From positions 1-16,630 of the forward strand of contig CAKQSC010000020.1 of NCBI GenBank assembly GCA_934271725.1: 16,630 nucleotides of DNA. The letters are read 5' to 3'. How positions within the stretch are numbered: position 1 is the stretch's first letter; each line of letters starts with the position of its first letter. Positions 1 to 8,766 of this stretch are shown one piece after another. Below the pieces are notes generated by a model, which saw only the letters and a list, made by a program, of their open reading frames with translations, did not search any database and had not been told where the DNA came from. The translations under genes were made by a program, and so were the position numbers. This DNA comes from an uncultured Clostridia bacterium (GTDB lineage Bacteria; Bacillota; Clostridia; Christensenellales; Borkfalkiaceae).

Positions 1-2295
1 GTAAGGCGGGGTTATCCAATTTTTCGCCCCGAGAGTTACGGGCGCGCGCTTTAAATGCTTAAACGCGAGCGTAGTTATTTTGCTTGCCATTTCGCTTATG
101 ACGGAACCTCTTTCGCACTCGTCGGACACAAGAAGTATTCTGCCCGTCTTTTTAACGCTTTTAACTATTTCCGTATAATCGAAAGGACAAATCGACCTTG
201 CGTCGAACAAATCGCAGGAAAGGTTATATTTCGCTTTCAGTTCGTTTACGGCGTCTTTCGCGCGGTATAAGGTCGCCCCGACGGACAAAACCGTTGCGTA
301 AGTTCCCTTTATCTTCAAACTCGGTTTACCTATCTCTATATAATAGTTTTCTTTCGGAACGGGGGTAAAAATCTCTTCCGTGCCGAAAAGTCTTTGACTT
401 TCAAGGAAAATTACGGGGTCGGTGCCGTTAAGCGCGGTTGCCATTAAACCCTTTGCGTCGTACGGAGTTACGGGGTAAACTACTTTAAGCCCCGGCACGT
501 GCATTAAAAAAGCGGACCAGTCCTGCGAGTGTTGCGCGCCGTACTTCGCGCCGACTTTTACCTTTAAAACGAGTGGCATTTTTATTTCGCCCGTAGCGAG
601 AGCCTGCCATTTGGGCAGTTGGTTAAACACTTCGTCGCCCGCGCGCCCGAGAAAGTCTATGAACATAAGTTCCGCCATAACCCTTCCTCCGCTCATCGCG
701 TAACCTACCGCGGAGCCGACTATCGCCGATTCCGCAATGCCCGTGTTGAAAAGGCGGTGATAGGGCAAAACCTCTTTAAGCCCTCTGTATATGTCTCCCT
801 CGTTGCCCCAGTCTCTGCACTCTTCGCCGTAGCACACGAAACTTTTGTCTTTATAGCATTTGTCCAGAACAGCCTCGAACATAGCGTCGTGGAAAGTTAC
901 GGATTTTTTGCCGTGCGTTTTTATTCTTTCTTTTTTTGAAATCTCTATAACCTTTGAAATCTCTTCTCTTTTTTTAAGAGTTTCGTCCGTACCGCCGAAA
1001 CTTTCGACTTCGCCGTTTGAATACATAAGATTTTCAAGGTCGTTTATATTCGTCTTTTTGCTTACTCTGCCGTTTAATACAAGCGAAAAAATCTCGTCGA
1101 ACTCTTTTTTAATTTCTTTGTCAATCGTGGCTTTTTCCGTTTCTCTCATCACGCCCGCCCGTATCAGCGAATCCGCATAAGTGATTGTCGGATCTATCTT
1201 TTCCCACGCTTCTATTTCTTCTTTCGACCTGTACGTAGAAGAATCGCCCGTGTTATGCCCCACGAATCTGTAAGTTAAAACGTCTAGCATACACGCGCCC
1301 TTGCCTTTCTTTACGAGAGGCAGTTTCCTTCTGTAAGCGTCTATTACGGCAAGCGGATTAAACCCGTCTACCCGTTCGGTCATCATATTGTTTTTCGTTA
1401 CGCCCGCGCCCACTCTCGCAAGCACTCCGTAACCCATCGTTTCGCCCACCGTCTGGGCGTTCATTGCGTATTGATTGTCGAAAAAGTTGAAAATAACGGG
1501 CAATCCGCCGTTATACCCCTTTTCCCACAGCGTATAAAACTGATCCATCGTGGCAAAGCCCATCGCTTCCCACACGGGACCGCAACCTATCGCTCCGTCG
1601 CCTATATTCGCTATGACGACTCCGCCTTTTTTCATCACTTTTTTATATAGCGCCGAGCCTACCGCAAGGTTTGCCGAACCGCCTACTACGGCGTTGTTGG
1701 GATATATTCCGAAAGGCATGAAAAAGGCGTGCATGCTTCCCGATATTCCGCGCGAAAAACCCGTGTCTTTAACGAGTATTTCCGCGAGCAAACCGTAAAT
1801 AAAAAACTTTCTCGCCATTTCTTTTACGGTAAGTTTGTCGAACCCCGTAAGGTTTTTAACCGCCTTGTAAGTCTTTCCGCCGTTTGCGGATTTCATTGCG
1901 GACAAAAGTTTCTCGTCGGGCATTTTGCGTATTGCGGAAAACCCTTTGGCTATAACTTCGCCGTGGGAACGGTGAGAACCGAATATAAAATCGTTTTCGG
2001 TAAGAAAAAACGCCTGTCCTACCGCGCCCGCTTCCTGTCCCATAGACAAATGAAAAGGAGAATGACATTCGCATTTTTTGCCGTTATACTCCTTTTTCTC
2101 TTTTACCGAATAAAGAGCGTTTTCAAACAAGCGGATATAAGCCATATCGTAATATACGGCTTTAAGATTGTAGTCGCCGAGGCTTTCCCTCTCCGTTAAA
2201 ACGCTACCCTCATAGGCGTTAAGTTGTATTTTTCCCAAATCGAGTTCGCTTTTCCTGCGTAAAACGTCGGGATTTAAAAATTGATTTTTCGGCAT
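1..2295 (-). CDS. Fused E1 alpha/beta thiamine-diphosphate 2-oxoacid dehydrogenase (3' end outside window)
   Basis: An open frame of 765 codons without a stop runs from ATG (2293-2295) to the left edge. The product is the E1 component of a 2-oxoacid dehydrogenase complex, which decarboxylates a 2-oxoacid (pyruvate or branched-chain; the substrate cannot be read from sequence) using thiamine diphosphate. The alpha half (about 1-445) has an HLSMGQE segment (82-88), the His pair of the active-site loop (SHRSHG, H108 and H111), GSMHAFF, and the TPP motif beginning IGDG (231-234) and closing with FDNQYAMN. The beta half (from about 460) has YGEEC, TGIAESAIVG, FIDF, AQHSQDW, HVPGLKVVYP and DPVIFLE. 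It ends near VTLGAKNW, so only a short tail should be missing. AAAAGGA precedes the ATG; the gene lies 14 nt after the SDR gene and is probably cotranscribed. Alpha/beta fusions are known in Bacillota and Bacteroidota. E2 and E3 genes are not visible. Confidence 0.9.
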   Translation of the reverse strand, partial: MPKNQFLNPDVLRRKSELDLGKIQLNAYEGSVLTERESLGDYNLKAVYYDMAYIRLFENALYSVKEKKEYNGKKCECHSPFHLSMGQEAGAVGQAFFLTENDFIFGSHRSHGEVIAKGFSAIRKMPDEKLLSAMKSANGGKTYKAVKNLTGFDKLTVKEMARKFFIYGLLAEILVKDTGFSRGISGSMHAFFMPFGIYPNNAVVGGSANLAVGSALYKKVMKKGGVVIANIGDGAIGCGPVWEAMGFATMDQFYTLWEKGYNGGLPVIFNFFDNQYAMNAQTVGETMGYGVLARVGAGVTKNNMMTERVDGFNPLAVIDAYRRKLPLVKKGKGACMLDVLTYRFVGHNTGDSSTYRSKEEIEAWEKIDPTITYADSLIRAGVMRETEKATIDKEIKKEFDEIFSLVLNGRVSKKTNINDLENLMYSNGEVESFGGTDETLKKREEISKVIEISKKERIKTHGKKSVTFHDAMFEAVLDKCYKDKSFVCYGEECRDWGNEGDIYRGLKEVLPYHRLFNTGIAESAIVGSAVGYAMSGGRVMAELMFIDFLGRAGDEVFNQLPKWQALATGEIKMPLVLKVKVGAKYGAQHSQDWSAFLMHVPGLKVVYPVTPYDAKGLMATALNGTDPVIFLESQRLFGTEEIFTPVPKENYYIEIGKPSLKIKGTYATVLSVGATLYRAKDAVNELKAKYNLSCDLFDARSICPFDYTEIVKSVKKTGRILLVSDECERGSVISEMASKITTLAFKHLKRAPVTLGAKNWITPPY

Positions 2296-2309
2296 ATTTC
2301 CTTTTCCCG

Positions 2310-3059
2310 TCAGCAACTTGCCGTTTTCATAAGCCAAGACTGCGGTAATATCTTTGCAAGCACTCTGTAAAACTTATACACGAATCTGTTCGTATATATA
2401 AACTTACCTTTCTTTAAACTTTTAAGCGCGCCTTTCGCAACCTTTTCTACCTTGCAAAACGGCAGACGCATAAACTTTCTGCTGGTAACCTCTCCCACTT
2501 TTTCAAACTCCGTTTCCATAGGTCCCGGGCATACTATCGAACATTTTATCTTTTTTTCTTTAAGTTCGTAGTTAAGCGCGCGCGAAAAACTCGTTACGTA
2601 CGCTTTGGTGGAAGAGTAAACGCTCATATACGCGTTGGGAACGAAACTCGCGATAGAAGAAACGTTGAGTATTCTACCGCCCTCGCCTGTATACGGCAGG
2701 CATACGGAGGTGATTTTCGTCAGCGCAAGCACGTTTACGTTTATCATCTTGTCGATTTTTTCCGTATTCATATCTTTAAAATCGCCGTAATATCCGAGTC
2801 CCGCGTTGTTTATGAGAACTTTTACGTAAGGGCTCTCTTCTTTTAAAAGATTTTGAAGTTTCTCTACGTCCTTTTCGTCCGTTACGTCAAGGGGAAGTAT
2901 CTTCGTCGGCACGGTTATTTCTTCCGCAAGCGTTTGAAGTCTTTCTTTTCTTCTCGCTATAAGCCATATTTCGTCTACGGAAAAATATTTGTTCAGTTTA
3001 AGCGCGAGAGCCTTGCCGAATCCGCTCGACGCGCCCGTTATTATCGCAACGTTTTTCAT
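2310..3059 (-). CDS. SDR-family NAD(P)-dependent oxidoreductase
   Basis: A 249-residue classical short-chain dehydrogenase/reductase with a complete Rossmann fold and catalytic set. It shows the cofactor glycine motif TGASSGFG (8-15), a basic RRKER stretch after the second beta strand (36-40) that favours NADP(H), LDVTD (57-61), NNAG (84-87), the catalytic Ser in NVSS (132-135), YSSTK (Tyr148, Lys152) and PGPMETEF (179-185). The C-terminal basic and hydrophobic tail (YTNRFVYKFYRVLAKILP) resembles a subgroup of clostridial SDRs and could associate with membrane. The substrate cannot be predicted. The ATG lies one base after the tsaD stop, with its ribosome binding site (GGGAG) inside the end of tsaD, so translation is probably coupled. 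Confidence 0.9.
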   Translation of the reverse strand: MKNVAIITGASSGFGKALALKLNKYFSVDEIWLIARRKERLQTLAEEITVPTKILPLDVTDEKDVEKLQNLLKEESPYVKVLINNAGLGYYGDFKDMNTEKIDKMINVNVLALTKITSVCLPYTGEGGRILNVSSIASFVPNAYMSVYSSTKAYVTSFSRALNYELKEKKIKCSIVCPGPMETEFEKVGEVTSRKFMRLPFCKVEKVAKGALKSLKKGKFIYTNRFVYKFYRVLAKILPQSWLMKTASC

Positions 3060-3060
3060 T

Positions 3061-4122
3061 TTATTTACTCTCCCTTACAAGAGGTATGCTCGCAACGGCG
3101 TTAAGCGTAAGATCCGCGAAGTTGCGCGCTTTATATTGAATATAACCCTCGGAGGCTATCATACAGCCGTTGTCCGTACAATACCTCTTTTCGGGCAGTA
3201 CGAGTTTAAGCCCGTTTTCTTTACAGACTTTCGTCAGTTTTTCCCTTAAATAGCCGTTGGCGGTAACACCGCCTCCGCTCGTTACCGTTTTTACCCCTTT
3301 AAGGTTTGCAAAGTACACGAGTTTATCGACGAGAACGTCCAGCGCGGAACACTGAAAAGAACACGCCACGTCCGCCTTATTTACTTGTATGCCTTTCTGC
3401 TCGGCGTTATGCACGTAATTTATAACCGCCGTTTTAAGCCCGCTGTACGAAAAATCGTTCGTCTTTTGCCCTTTGAACATTTTAGGCAGAGGTATAACGT
3501 TTTTACCCTCTTTCGCAAGCCGTTCTATATTAGGTCCGCCGGGGTAGTTAAGCCCTAAAAGTCTTGCCACCTTGTCGAACGCTTCTCCCACCGCGTCGTC
3601 GAGCGTCGAGCCGAGAACCTCGAAATCGACGTAACTTTTAACGTGAATTATCGCCGTATGCCCACCGCTTGCGAGAAGAGATACGAACGGCGGTTGCAAC
3701 TCTTTGTCGGCAAGATAACTTGCCGAAAGATGCCCCCTGATATGGTTTACGGGAACAAGAGGAACGCCCAGACAATACGCAAGCGTTTTAGCGTAACTCA
3801 CCCCGACGAGAAGCGCGCCGAGTAGCCCCGCGCCGTAAGTAACGGCAACGGCGTCTATATCTTTAAGCGAGATTTCCGCTTGTTCTATCGCTTCTTTAAC
3901 CGCTTTGTCTATCGCCTCGGTATGCGCTCTCGAAGCGATTTCGGGAACGACTCCGCCGAATCTCGCCTGTTCCGTCGCGCTCGATATTATCACGTCGGAC
4001 AAAATCTCTCTTCCGCCCTTTACTACGGAAACCGCCGTTTCGTCGCAACTCGATTCTATTCCGAGTATAACCGCGTCCTCTTTAATCACGGTGTTTTTCT
4101 TAACGTTTTCAAAATAACTCAT
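3061..4122 (-). CDS. tsaD: tRNA N6-adenosine threonylcarbamoyltransferase TsaD
   Basis: 353 residues. TsaD transfers the threonylcarbamoyl group from TC-AMP to A37 of ANN-decoding tRNAs, in complex with TsaB and TsaE (neither encoded here). The family signature LGIESSCDETAVSVV (20-34) is present, as are the metal-binding HxxxH (NHIRGH, His127 and His131), the nucleotide-binding SGGHT (152-156), GEAFDKVARLLGL, FSYSGLKTA and the late TSGGGVTANGYLR and DNGCMIA motifs. The leader before the core (MSYFENVKK...) is about ten residues longer than in many homologues, but no later Met precedes the core. The ATG directly follows the prfB stop (TAA|ATG) and upstream purines are weak, which points to translational coupling with prfB. 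Confidence 0.97.
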   Translation of the reverse strand: MSYFENVKKNTVIKEDAVILGIESSCDETAVSVVKGGREILSDVIISSATEQARFGGVVPEIASRAHTEAIDKAVKEAIEQAEISLKDIDAVAVTYGAGLLGALLVGVSYAKTLAYCLGVPLVPVNHIRGHLSASYLADKELQPPFVSLLASGGHTAIIHVKSYVDFEVLGSTLDDAVGEAFDKVARLLGLNYPGGPNIERLAKEGKNVIPLPKMFKGQKTNDFSYSGLKTAVINYVHNAEQKGIQVNKADVACSFQCSALDVLVDKLVYFANLKGVKTVTSGGGVTANGYLREKLTKVCKENGLKLVLPEKRYCTDNGCMIASEGYIQYKARNFADLTLNAVASIPLVRESK

Positions 4123-5220
4123 TTACGATTTTCTTAAATATTCGACTATAAAGTCCTGAATGTCGCCGTTCATAACCCGTTCTACGTCGCCCGTTTCGTA
4201 ATTCGTTCTATGGTCTTTTACCATAGTATACGGACAGAAAACGTAACTGCGTATCTGACTGCCCCATTCTATTTTCTTTATGTCGCCCTTAATCTCTTTG
4301 TCTTTTTCAAGCCTTTCCGCTTCACGCTTTTCAATGAGTTTACTCGTAAGCATCATCATACACATTTCTTTGTTCTGCGTCTGTGATCTTTCGTTCTGAC
4401 ACTGAACGACTATTCCCGTCGGAATGTGCGTGATTCTTACGGCGGAATCCGTTTTGTTGACTTTTTGTCCGCCCGCGCCCGACGAACGGTAGGTATCTAC
4501 CTTTATGTCTTCGGGGCGGATGTTTATGCTGTCGTCCTCCGTTATTTCCGGCATTACTTCTACCGACGAAAAGGACGTCTGTCTTCTTTTGTTCGCGTCG
4601 AACGGAGATATTCTGACTAATCTGTGAACGCCTTTTTCCGCCTTTAAATAACCGTAAGCGTTTTGCCCTTCTATCTTGAAAGAAACGCTTTTAAGCCCCG
4701 CGCCGTCGCCGTCTAATCTGTCTAGTTCGGTAAGCGAAAAACCTTGTCTTTCGGCGTAGCATATATACATTCTGTAAAGCATTTCCGTCCAGTCGCACGC
4801 TTCCGTTCCGCCCGCGCCCGCGTGCAGAGTCATAACCGCGTTAAGCGAATCGTACTTTCCGCGTAGCAACGCTTGAAGATGCAGTTTTTCTATCTTTTCT
4901 TCCGCGATATTGAGTTCTTTGTCAAGGTCGGCGAAAATGCTTTCGTCCCCCTCTTCTTCTATAAGTTCGAGAAGGACTTCCGTGTCCTCGACCGCCCTTT
5001 CGCCCTGATCGTACACGCCGATTTTGCTTTCCAGCGAAGATATTTCCCTTGAAATCTTTTCGGATTTTTTAATATCTCCCCAGACTTCCGGCTTTTCGAG
5101 TTCGCTTCTGAGTTCCGCAACCCTTTCTCTGCACTCTTCTATCTTTAAAGACGCCCCCGCTTCGTGAAGAAGGCTTAAAACGTCTTTGATTCTCATTTTA
5201 TATTCGTCCGTTTTTAACAC
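4123..5220 (-). CDS. prfB: Peptide chain release factor 2 (RF2)
   Basis: 365 residues. RF2 reads UGA and UAA stop codons and triggers peptide release. The SPF discriminator tripeptide (205-207, in VRISPFDAN) identifies RF2 rather than RF1, and GGQ (250-252, in SSGAGGQKVNKT) is the universal catalytic motif. An N-terminal coiled-coil region (about 20-115) and LHAGAGGTEACDW (132-144) complete the family pattern. The start is GTG at 5218-5220, chosen for its canonical AAGGAG; the next in-frame ATG is residue 9. The gene is one uninterrupted frame, so it lacks the +1 programmed frameshift that autoregulates prfB in many bacteria (see findings). It lies 108 nt after secA, beyond a stem-loop, and abuts tsaD. 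Confidence 0.97.
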   Translation of the reverse strand: MLKTDEYKMRIKDVLSLLHEAGASLKIEECRERVAELRSELEKPEVWGDIKKSEKISREISSLESKIGVYDQGERAVEDTEVLLELIEEEGDESIFADLDKELNIAEEKIEKLHLQALLRGKYDSLNAVMTLHAGAGGTEACDWTEMLYRMYICYAERQGFSLTELDRLDGDGAGLKSVSFKIEGQNAYGYLKAEKGVHRLVRISPFDANKRRQTSFSSVEVMPEITEDDSINIRPEDIKVDTYRSSGAGGQKVNKTDSAVRITHIPTGIVVQCQNERSQTQNKEMCMMMLTSKLIEKREAERLEKDKEIKGDIKKIEWGSQIRSYVFCPYTMVKDHRTNYETGDVERVMNGDIQDFIVEYLRKS

Positions 5221-5227
5221 CGAAATA

Positions 5228-5233
5228 CTCCTT
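5228..5233 (-). promoter_or_regulatory. Ribosome binding site fixing the GTG start of prfB
   Basis: On the minus strand AAGGAG lies seven bases before GTG (5218-5220). This is the best ribosome binding site near the gene start. The alternative ATG eight codons later has no comparable purine stretch, so the GTG is preferred. Confidence 0.75.
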
Positions 5234-5293
5234 GTCTTTTAAATAGTCGTCCGCCGTAAACGTTTAAGGCGACGAAAAAGTCGAATAATCTAC

Positions 5294-5318
5294 TACCGCC
5301 GAAGAGTCTTCGGCGGTA
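5294..5318 (-). terminator. Stem-loop after secA, probable terminator
   Basis: A perfect 11-bp stem (taccgccgaag / cttcggcggta) with a 3-nt loop sits 10 bases after the secA stop. On the minus strand it is followed by a T-rich but interrupted stretch that ends in CTTTTT, so termination may be partial. It would separate secA from prfB. I see no convincing promoter between it and prfB. Confidence 0.6.
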
Positions 5319-5328
5319 AGTTTGTTAT

Positions 5329-8031
5329 TTATGCGTTTTTACCGCAACAGTTTTTATATTTCTTTCCGCTTCCGCAAGGACAGGGATCGTTTCTGCCGGG
5401 CGCCTGTTTCGCTTTGGGCGCGGATACCGCCTTCGAGCCGTCTCCCGACTGATTTGACACGAGATCCATTCTCTCCTGTCTTTCTTCTCTTACCTGCACT
5501 CTTTGAAGTTCCACTTTAAGAAGAATTTTAACCGTTTCGTCCTGAATGCTGAAAATCATATCGTCGAACATTTCGAGCGCTTCTTTCTTATATTCGTTTA
5601 CGGGGTTGATGTTTCCGCCGTAACCGCGCAGACTTATGCCTTTTCTCAACTGATCCATACTGTCGATATGGTCAATCCACTTTACGTCCACGCATCTTAA
5701 AAGTATATCTCTTTCTACGATAGTAAAGTCAAAGCCCTCGTCTTTGTAACGTTGAATCTTCTTTTCGTACTCTTCCGTCGTTTTGTCGAGAACCATACCG
5801 TAAAGATCCTCGTAAACGAGTTTGGGAAGGTCGCTTTCTTTAATGAAGTCCGACCCCGCGGGAATGAGATATCTCTCTATCGTATCGTTTATAGCCTTTG
5901 CGTCCCAATGTTCGCCCGATTTGGATTTATCTACGCAAAGGGAAAGAGTGTTGCCGACAAGGTCGGGTATAAACGCAAGAATCTCGTCATGAATGTTTTC
6001 GCCTTTAAGAACTTTCATACGCTCCGCATACATAACCTCGCGCTGTTTGTTCATAACGTCGTCGTATTCGAGTACCTGTTTTCTTATACCGAAGTTCTTG
6101 CCTTCTATGTTTCTTTGCGCGTTTTCTATCTGACGGGAAAGCATTTTCGCTTCGAGAGGAGTATCTTCGTCCACCCTGAATAAGGCATACAGTCTTTGAA
6201 GTCTGTCTCCGCCGAAACGTTTAGCCAAATCGTCTTCGAGCGAAATAAAGAATCTCGACGCGCCGGGATCGCCCTGACGTCCCGAACGTCCGCGCAACTG
6301 ATTGTCTATACGGCGGGATTCGTGGCGTTCCGAGCCTATTATCATAAGTCCGCCCGCCGAAAGAACCTTTTCTTTTTCCGCATCCGTTTCTTTCTTGAAT
6401 TCGTTATACAAATCCCAGTATTCTTTTCTTATTTCCGCTATTTCTTCGTCAACCTCGCTTATAAAGGAAGTAGCGAGGTCTATTTTCTCTTCCTCCACGC
6501 CCTTATCGCGAAGTTTTCTTTTCGCAAGATATTCGGGGTTACCGCCCAGCATAATATCCGTACCGCGCCCCGCCATGTTTGTCGCTATGGTTACCGCGCC
6601 GTATCTGCCCGCCTGCGCTACTATGTCCGCTTCTCTCGCGTGGTTTTTAGCGTTCAATACGTTGTGTTTGATTTTTTCTTTTATCAAAAGCCTGGAAATC
6701 TCTTCCGATTTTTCTACCGTAACCGTACCTACGAGAATGGGCTGTCCGTTTTCGTGTCTTGTTTTTATCTCGTTGATTATCGCCCTTTCTTTGCCTTTTA
6801 CCGTAGAATAAATAAGGTCGTTATAATCTATTCTCTGAACGGGTTTGTTGGTGGGTATCTCTATAACGTCGAGTCCGTAAATGGACCTGAACTCCTGTTC
6901 TTCCGTCTTTGCGGTACCCGTCATACCCGAAAGTTTTTTGTATATTCTGAAATAGTTCTGGAAAGTAATGGTAGCAAGAGTTTTGTTTTCGTCTCTTACT
7001 TTTACGCCCTCTTTCGCTTCTATCGCCTGATGCAATCCGTCGCTGTAACGTCTGCCTATCATAAGACGTCCCGTAAACTCGTCTACGATTATTACTTCGC
7101 CGTCGTTTATGATATAGTCGTTATCTCTTTTGAAAATATGATGCGCTTTCAGGGCTTGCTGAATCTTATGCGAAAGGTCGGCGTTCTCAACGTCCGCAAA
7201 ATTTTCGAGATTGAAAAACTTTTCCGCTTTTTCCGCGCCCTGCTCGGTAATCTCGACCGTCTTTTCCTTTATGTCCATGGTAAAGTCTTCGTCGATTTTA
7301 AGATTTCTTACGAATCTGTCGACCGCCATATACTTTTCGCTCGATTCTCCGCCTTTACCGGAAATGATAAGGGGCGTTCTCGCCTCGTCGATTAAAATGG
7401 AGTCCACTTCGTCGACGATTGCAAAGTTGAGTTCCCTTTGCACCATGTTTTTAAGATTCTTCTTTAAGTTGTCTCTTAAATAATCGAAACCGAATTCGTT
7501 GTTCGTTCCGTAAGTTATGTCCGAGTTGTAAGCGATTCTCTTCGCGTCGTCCTCCATACCCGAAATTATAACGCCTACGGTAAGTCCCAAAAACTTGTAA
7601 ACCTTACCCATCCATTCGGCGTCACGGCTTGCAAGGTAATCGTTTACCGTAACGATATGAACGCCTTTGCCGGAAAGCGCGTTAAGGTATGCGGGCAACG
7701 TTTCGACCAAAGTTTTACCTTCACCCGTTTTCATTTCCGCAACTCTTCCCTGATGCAGACATATACCGCCCATTATCTGAACTTTATAGTGGCGCATACC
7801 GAGAACTCTCGAAGCGGCTTCTCTTACTACGGCGTACGCGTCGAACAGAATATCGTCAAGCGTTTCCCCTTTGTTAAGTCTTTCTTTCAAGACTCCCGTC
7901 TGCACGATAAGCGTTTCGTCGTCCATTTTTTCATAAACGGGGGCAAGGGCTAAAACCTTGTCCGCCATAGCCGAAAGTTTTTTAACGTCTCTTCTCGCTT
8001 CGCTCGTTAAAATGTATCTTATAAGTCCCAT
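5329..8031 (-). CDS. secA: Preprotein translocase ATPase SecA
   Basis: 900 residues, typical for full-length SecA. This cytoplasmic and membrane-peripheral motor drives unfolded preproteins through SecYEG by ATP hydrolysis. In order: N-terminal RRDVKKL, Walker A KTGEGKT (101-107), VNDYLASRD (129-136), the DEVDSILIDEARTPLI Walker B region (207-222), the preprotein-binding region (about 225-370), nucleotide-binding domain 2 with TNMAGRGTD (484-492) and the QLRGRSGRQGD finger (578-588), the helical scaffold and wing, and a C-terminal SEC-C zinc motif (Cys884, 886, 895, 896). The ATG has AAAGGAG eight bases before it, and the gene starts 21 nt after comF. Large antisense open frames inside it are shadows. 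Confidence 0.98.
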   Translation of the reverse strand: MGLIRYILTSEARRDVKKLSAMADKVLALAPVYEKMDDETLIVQTGVLKERLNKGETLDDILFDAYAVVREAASRVLGMRHYKVQIMGGICLHQGRVAEMKTGEGKTLVETLPAYLNALSGKGVHIVTVNDYLASRDAEWMGKVYKFLGLTVGVIISGMEDDAKRIAYNSDITYGTNNEFGFDYLRDNLKKNLKNMVQRELNFAIVDEVDSILIDEARTPLIISGKGGESSEKYMAVDRFVRNLKIDEDFTMDIKEKTVEITEQGAEKAEKFFNLENFADVENADLSHKIQQALKAHHIFKRDNDYIINDGEVIIVDEFTGRLMIGRRYSDGLHQAIEAKEGVKVRDENKTLATITFQNYFRIYKKLSGMTGTAKTEEQEFRSIYGLDVIEIPTNKPVQRIDYNDLIYSTVKGKERAIINEIKTRHENGQPILVGTVTVEKSEEISRLLIKEKIKHNVLNAKNHAREADIVAQAGRYGAVTIATNMAGRGTDIMLGGNPEYLAKRKLRDKGVEEEKIDLATSFISEVDEEIAEIRKEYWDLYNEFKKETDAEKEKVLSAGGLMIIGSERHESRRIDNQLRGRSGRQGDPGASRFFISLEDDLAKRFGGDRLQRLYALFRVDEDTPLEAKMLSRQIENAQRNIEGKNFGIRKQVLEYDDVMNKQREVMYAERMKVLKGENIHDEILAFIPDLVGNTLSLCVDKSKSGEHWDAKAINDTIERYLIPAGSDFIKESDLPKLVYEDLYGMVLDKTTEEYEKKIQRYKDEGFDFTIVERDILLRCVDVKWIDHIDSMDQLRKGISLRGYGGNINPVNEYKKEALEMFDDMIFSIQDETVKILLKVELQRVQVREERQERMDLVSNQSGDGSKAVSAPKAKQAPGRNDPCPCGSGKKYKNCCGKNA

Positions 8032-8052
8032 TTCATTAACTCCTTTTTTATA

Positions 8053-8766
8053 TCATTTATGAGTAACCGACGCTACGGTTAAAAAATATACGTTCTTCAC
8101 ACCTTTATCGAAAAGCGTTTTGCCCACGGCGTCCGCAGTCGCTCCCGTAGTCAGCACGTCGTCTATAACGAGAACGGAAACGCCCTTTAAGTTTATTCCC
8201 TTTTTTACGGAAAACACCCCTTTGAGGTTCTTTTGCCTTTCGGAATAGTTAAGCGTTGCCTGCCTTACGGTGTGTTTGTTTTTAACTAGAATATCGTTAA
8301 GGGGTAATCCCGTTTTTGAGCAAAAGGCTTTTGCAAGCAACTCCGCCTGATTGAAAAATCCGCGCGATATATACTCTCTTTTGCTCATCGGAACGAAAGT
8401 TACCGTATCCGCCGTTATACCCGCTTTGAAAAACGCGTCAATCATACCGTCGGCGAAAAAGTCTTTAAGGTATTTGTTTCCCTTATACTTGAACCGACGC
8501 ATAAGCGCCGCCGTTTCGCCCGAATATTCGTATTCGCTTACGGCTTTGGTAACTTCTATTTCGGATTCGGAACACTCTTTGCACAACTTTGCGCCGAAAT
8601 TATTCTGTCTACCGCATTTTTCGCACGGCGTTTCTATTTTTACAAGTTCTTTTAAACAATCGTCGCAAACGACTTTGCCGTTAAAGTTTTCTCTTCCGCA
8701 AACGGAACAGGTAAGATCCGTAGGGGCGACGTATTTTTTAAAAAAACCGACGATTTTTTCTTTCAT
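8053..8766 (-). CDS. comF: ComF-family double-zinc-ribbon phosphoribosyltransferase-like protein
   Basis: 237 residues. The N-terminal third carries two four-cysteine zinc sites (C20/C23/C34/C37 and C48/C51/C62/C65). The rest is a type I phosphoribosyltransferase fold with RFKYKGN (91-97), the conserved VPMSKREYISRGFNQ-like segment (125-140, here with one extra F), Q169 near the conserved RxxQ, and the PRPP-binding loop VIDDVLTTGAT (200-210). ComF/ComFC proteins support uptake of transforming DNA in competent bacteria; the enzymatic role of the family is uncertain, so competence is inference here. The ATG overlaps the metK stop by one base (TAATG) without a clear ribosome binding site, indicating coupling to metK. 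Confidence 0.92.
   Translation of the reverse strand: MKEKIVGFFKKYVAPTDLTCSVCGRENFNGKVVCDDCLKELVKIETPCEKCGRQNNFGAKLCKECSESEIEVTKAVSEYEYSGETAALMRRFKYKGNKYLKDFFADGMIDAFFKAGITADTVTFVPMSKREYISRGFFNQAELLAKAFCSKTGLPLNDILVKNKHTVRQATLNYSERQKNLKGVFSVKKGINLKGVSVLVIDDVLTTGATADAVGKTLFDKGVKNVYFLTVASVTHK

Noticed and set aside
1729..2199. 156-codon open frame on the plus strand
   Set aside because: It is antisense to the strongly supported E1 dehydrogenase gene, which is itself uninterrupted for 765 codons.
5221..5290. Separate promoter for prfB
   Set aside because: A TATTTA-like -10 is present, but no acceptable -35 lies at 16-18 bases.
6196..7395. 399-codon open frame on the plus strand
   Set aside because: It lies fully antisense to secA, is rich in F, V, R and Y as shadow frames here are, and matches no family pattern.
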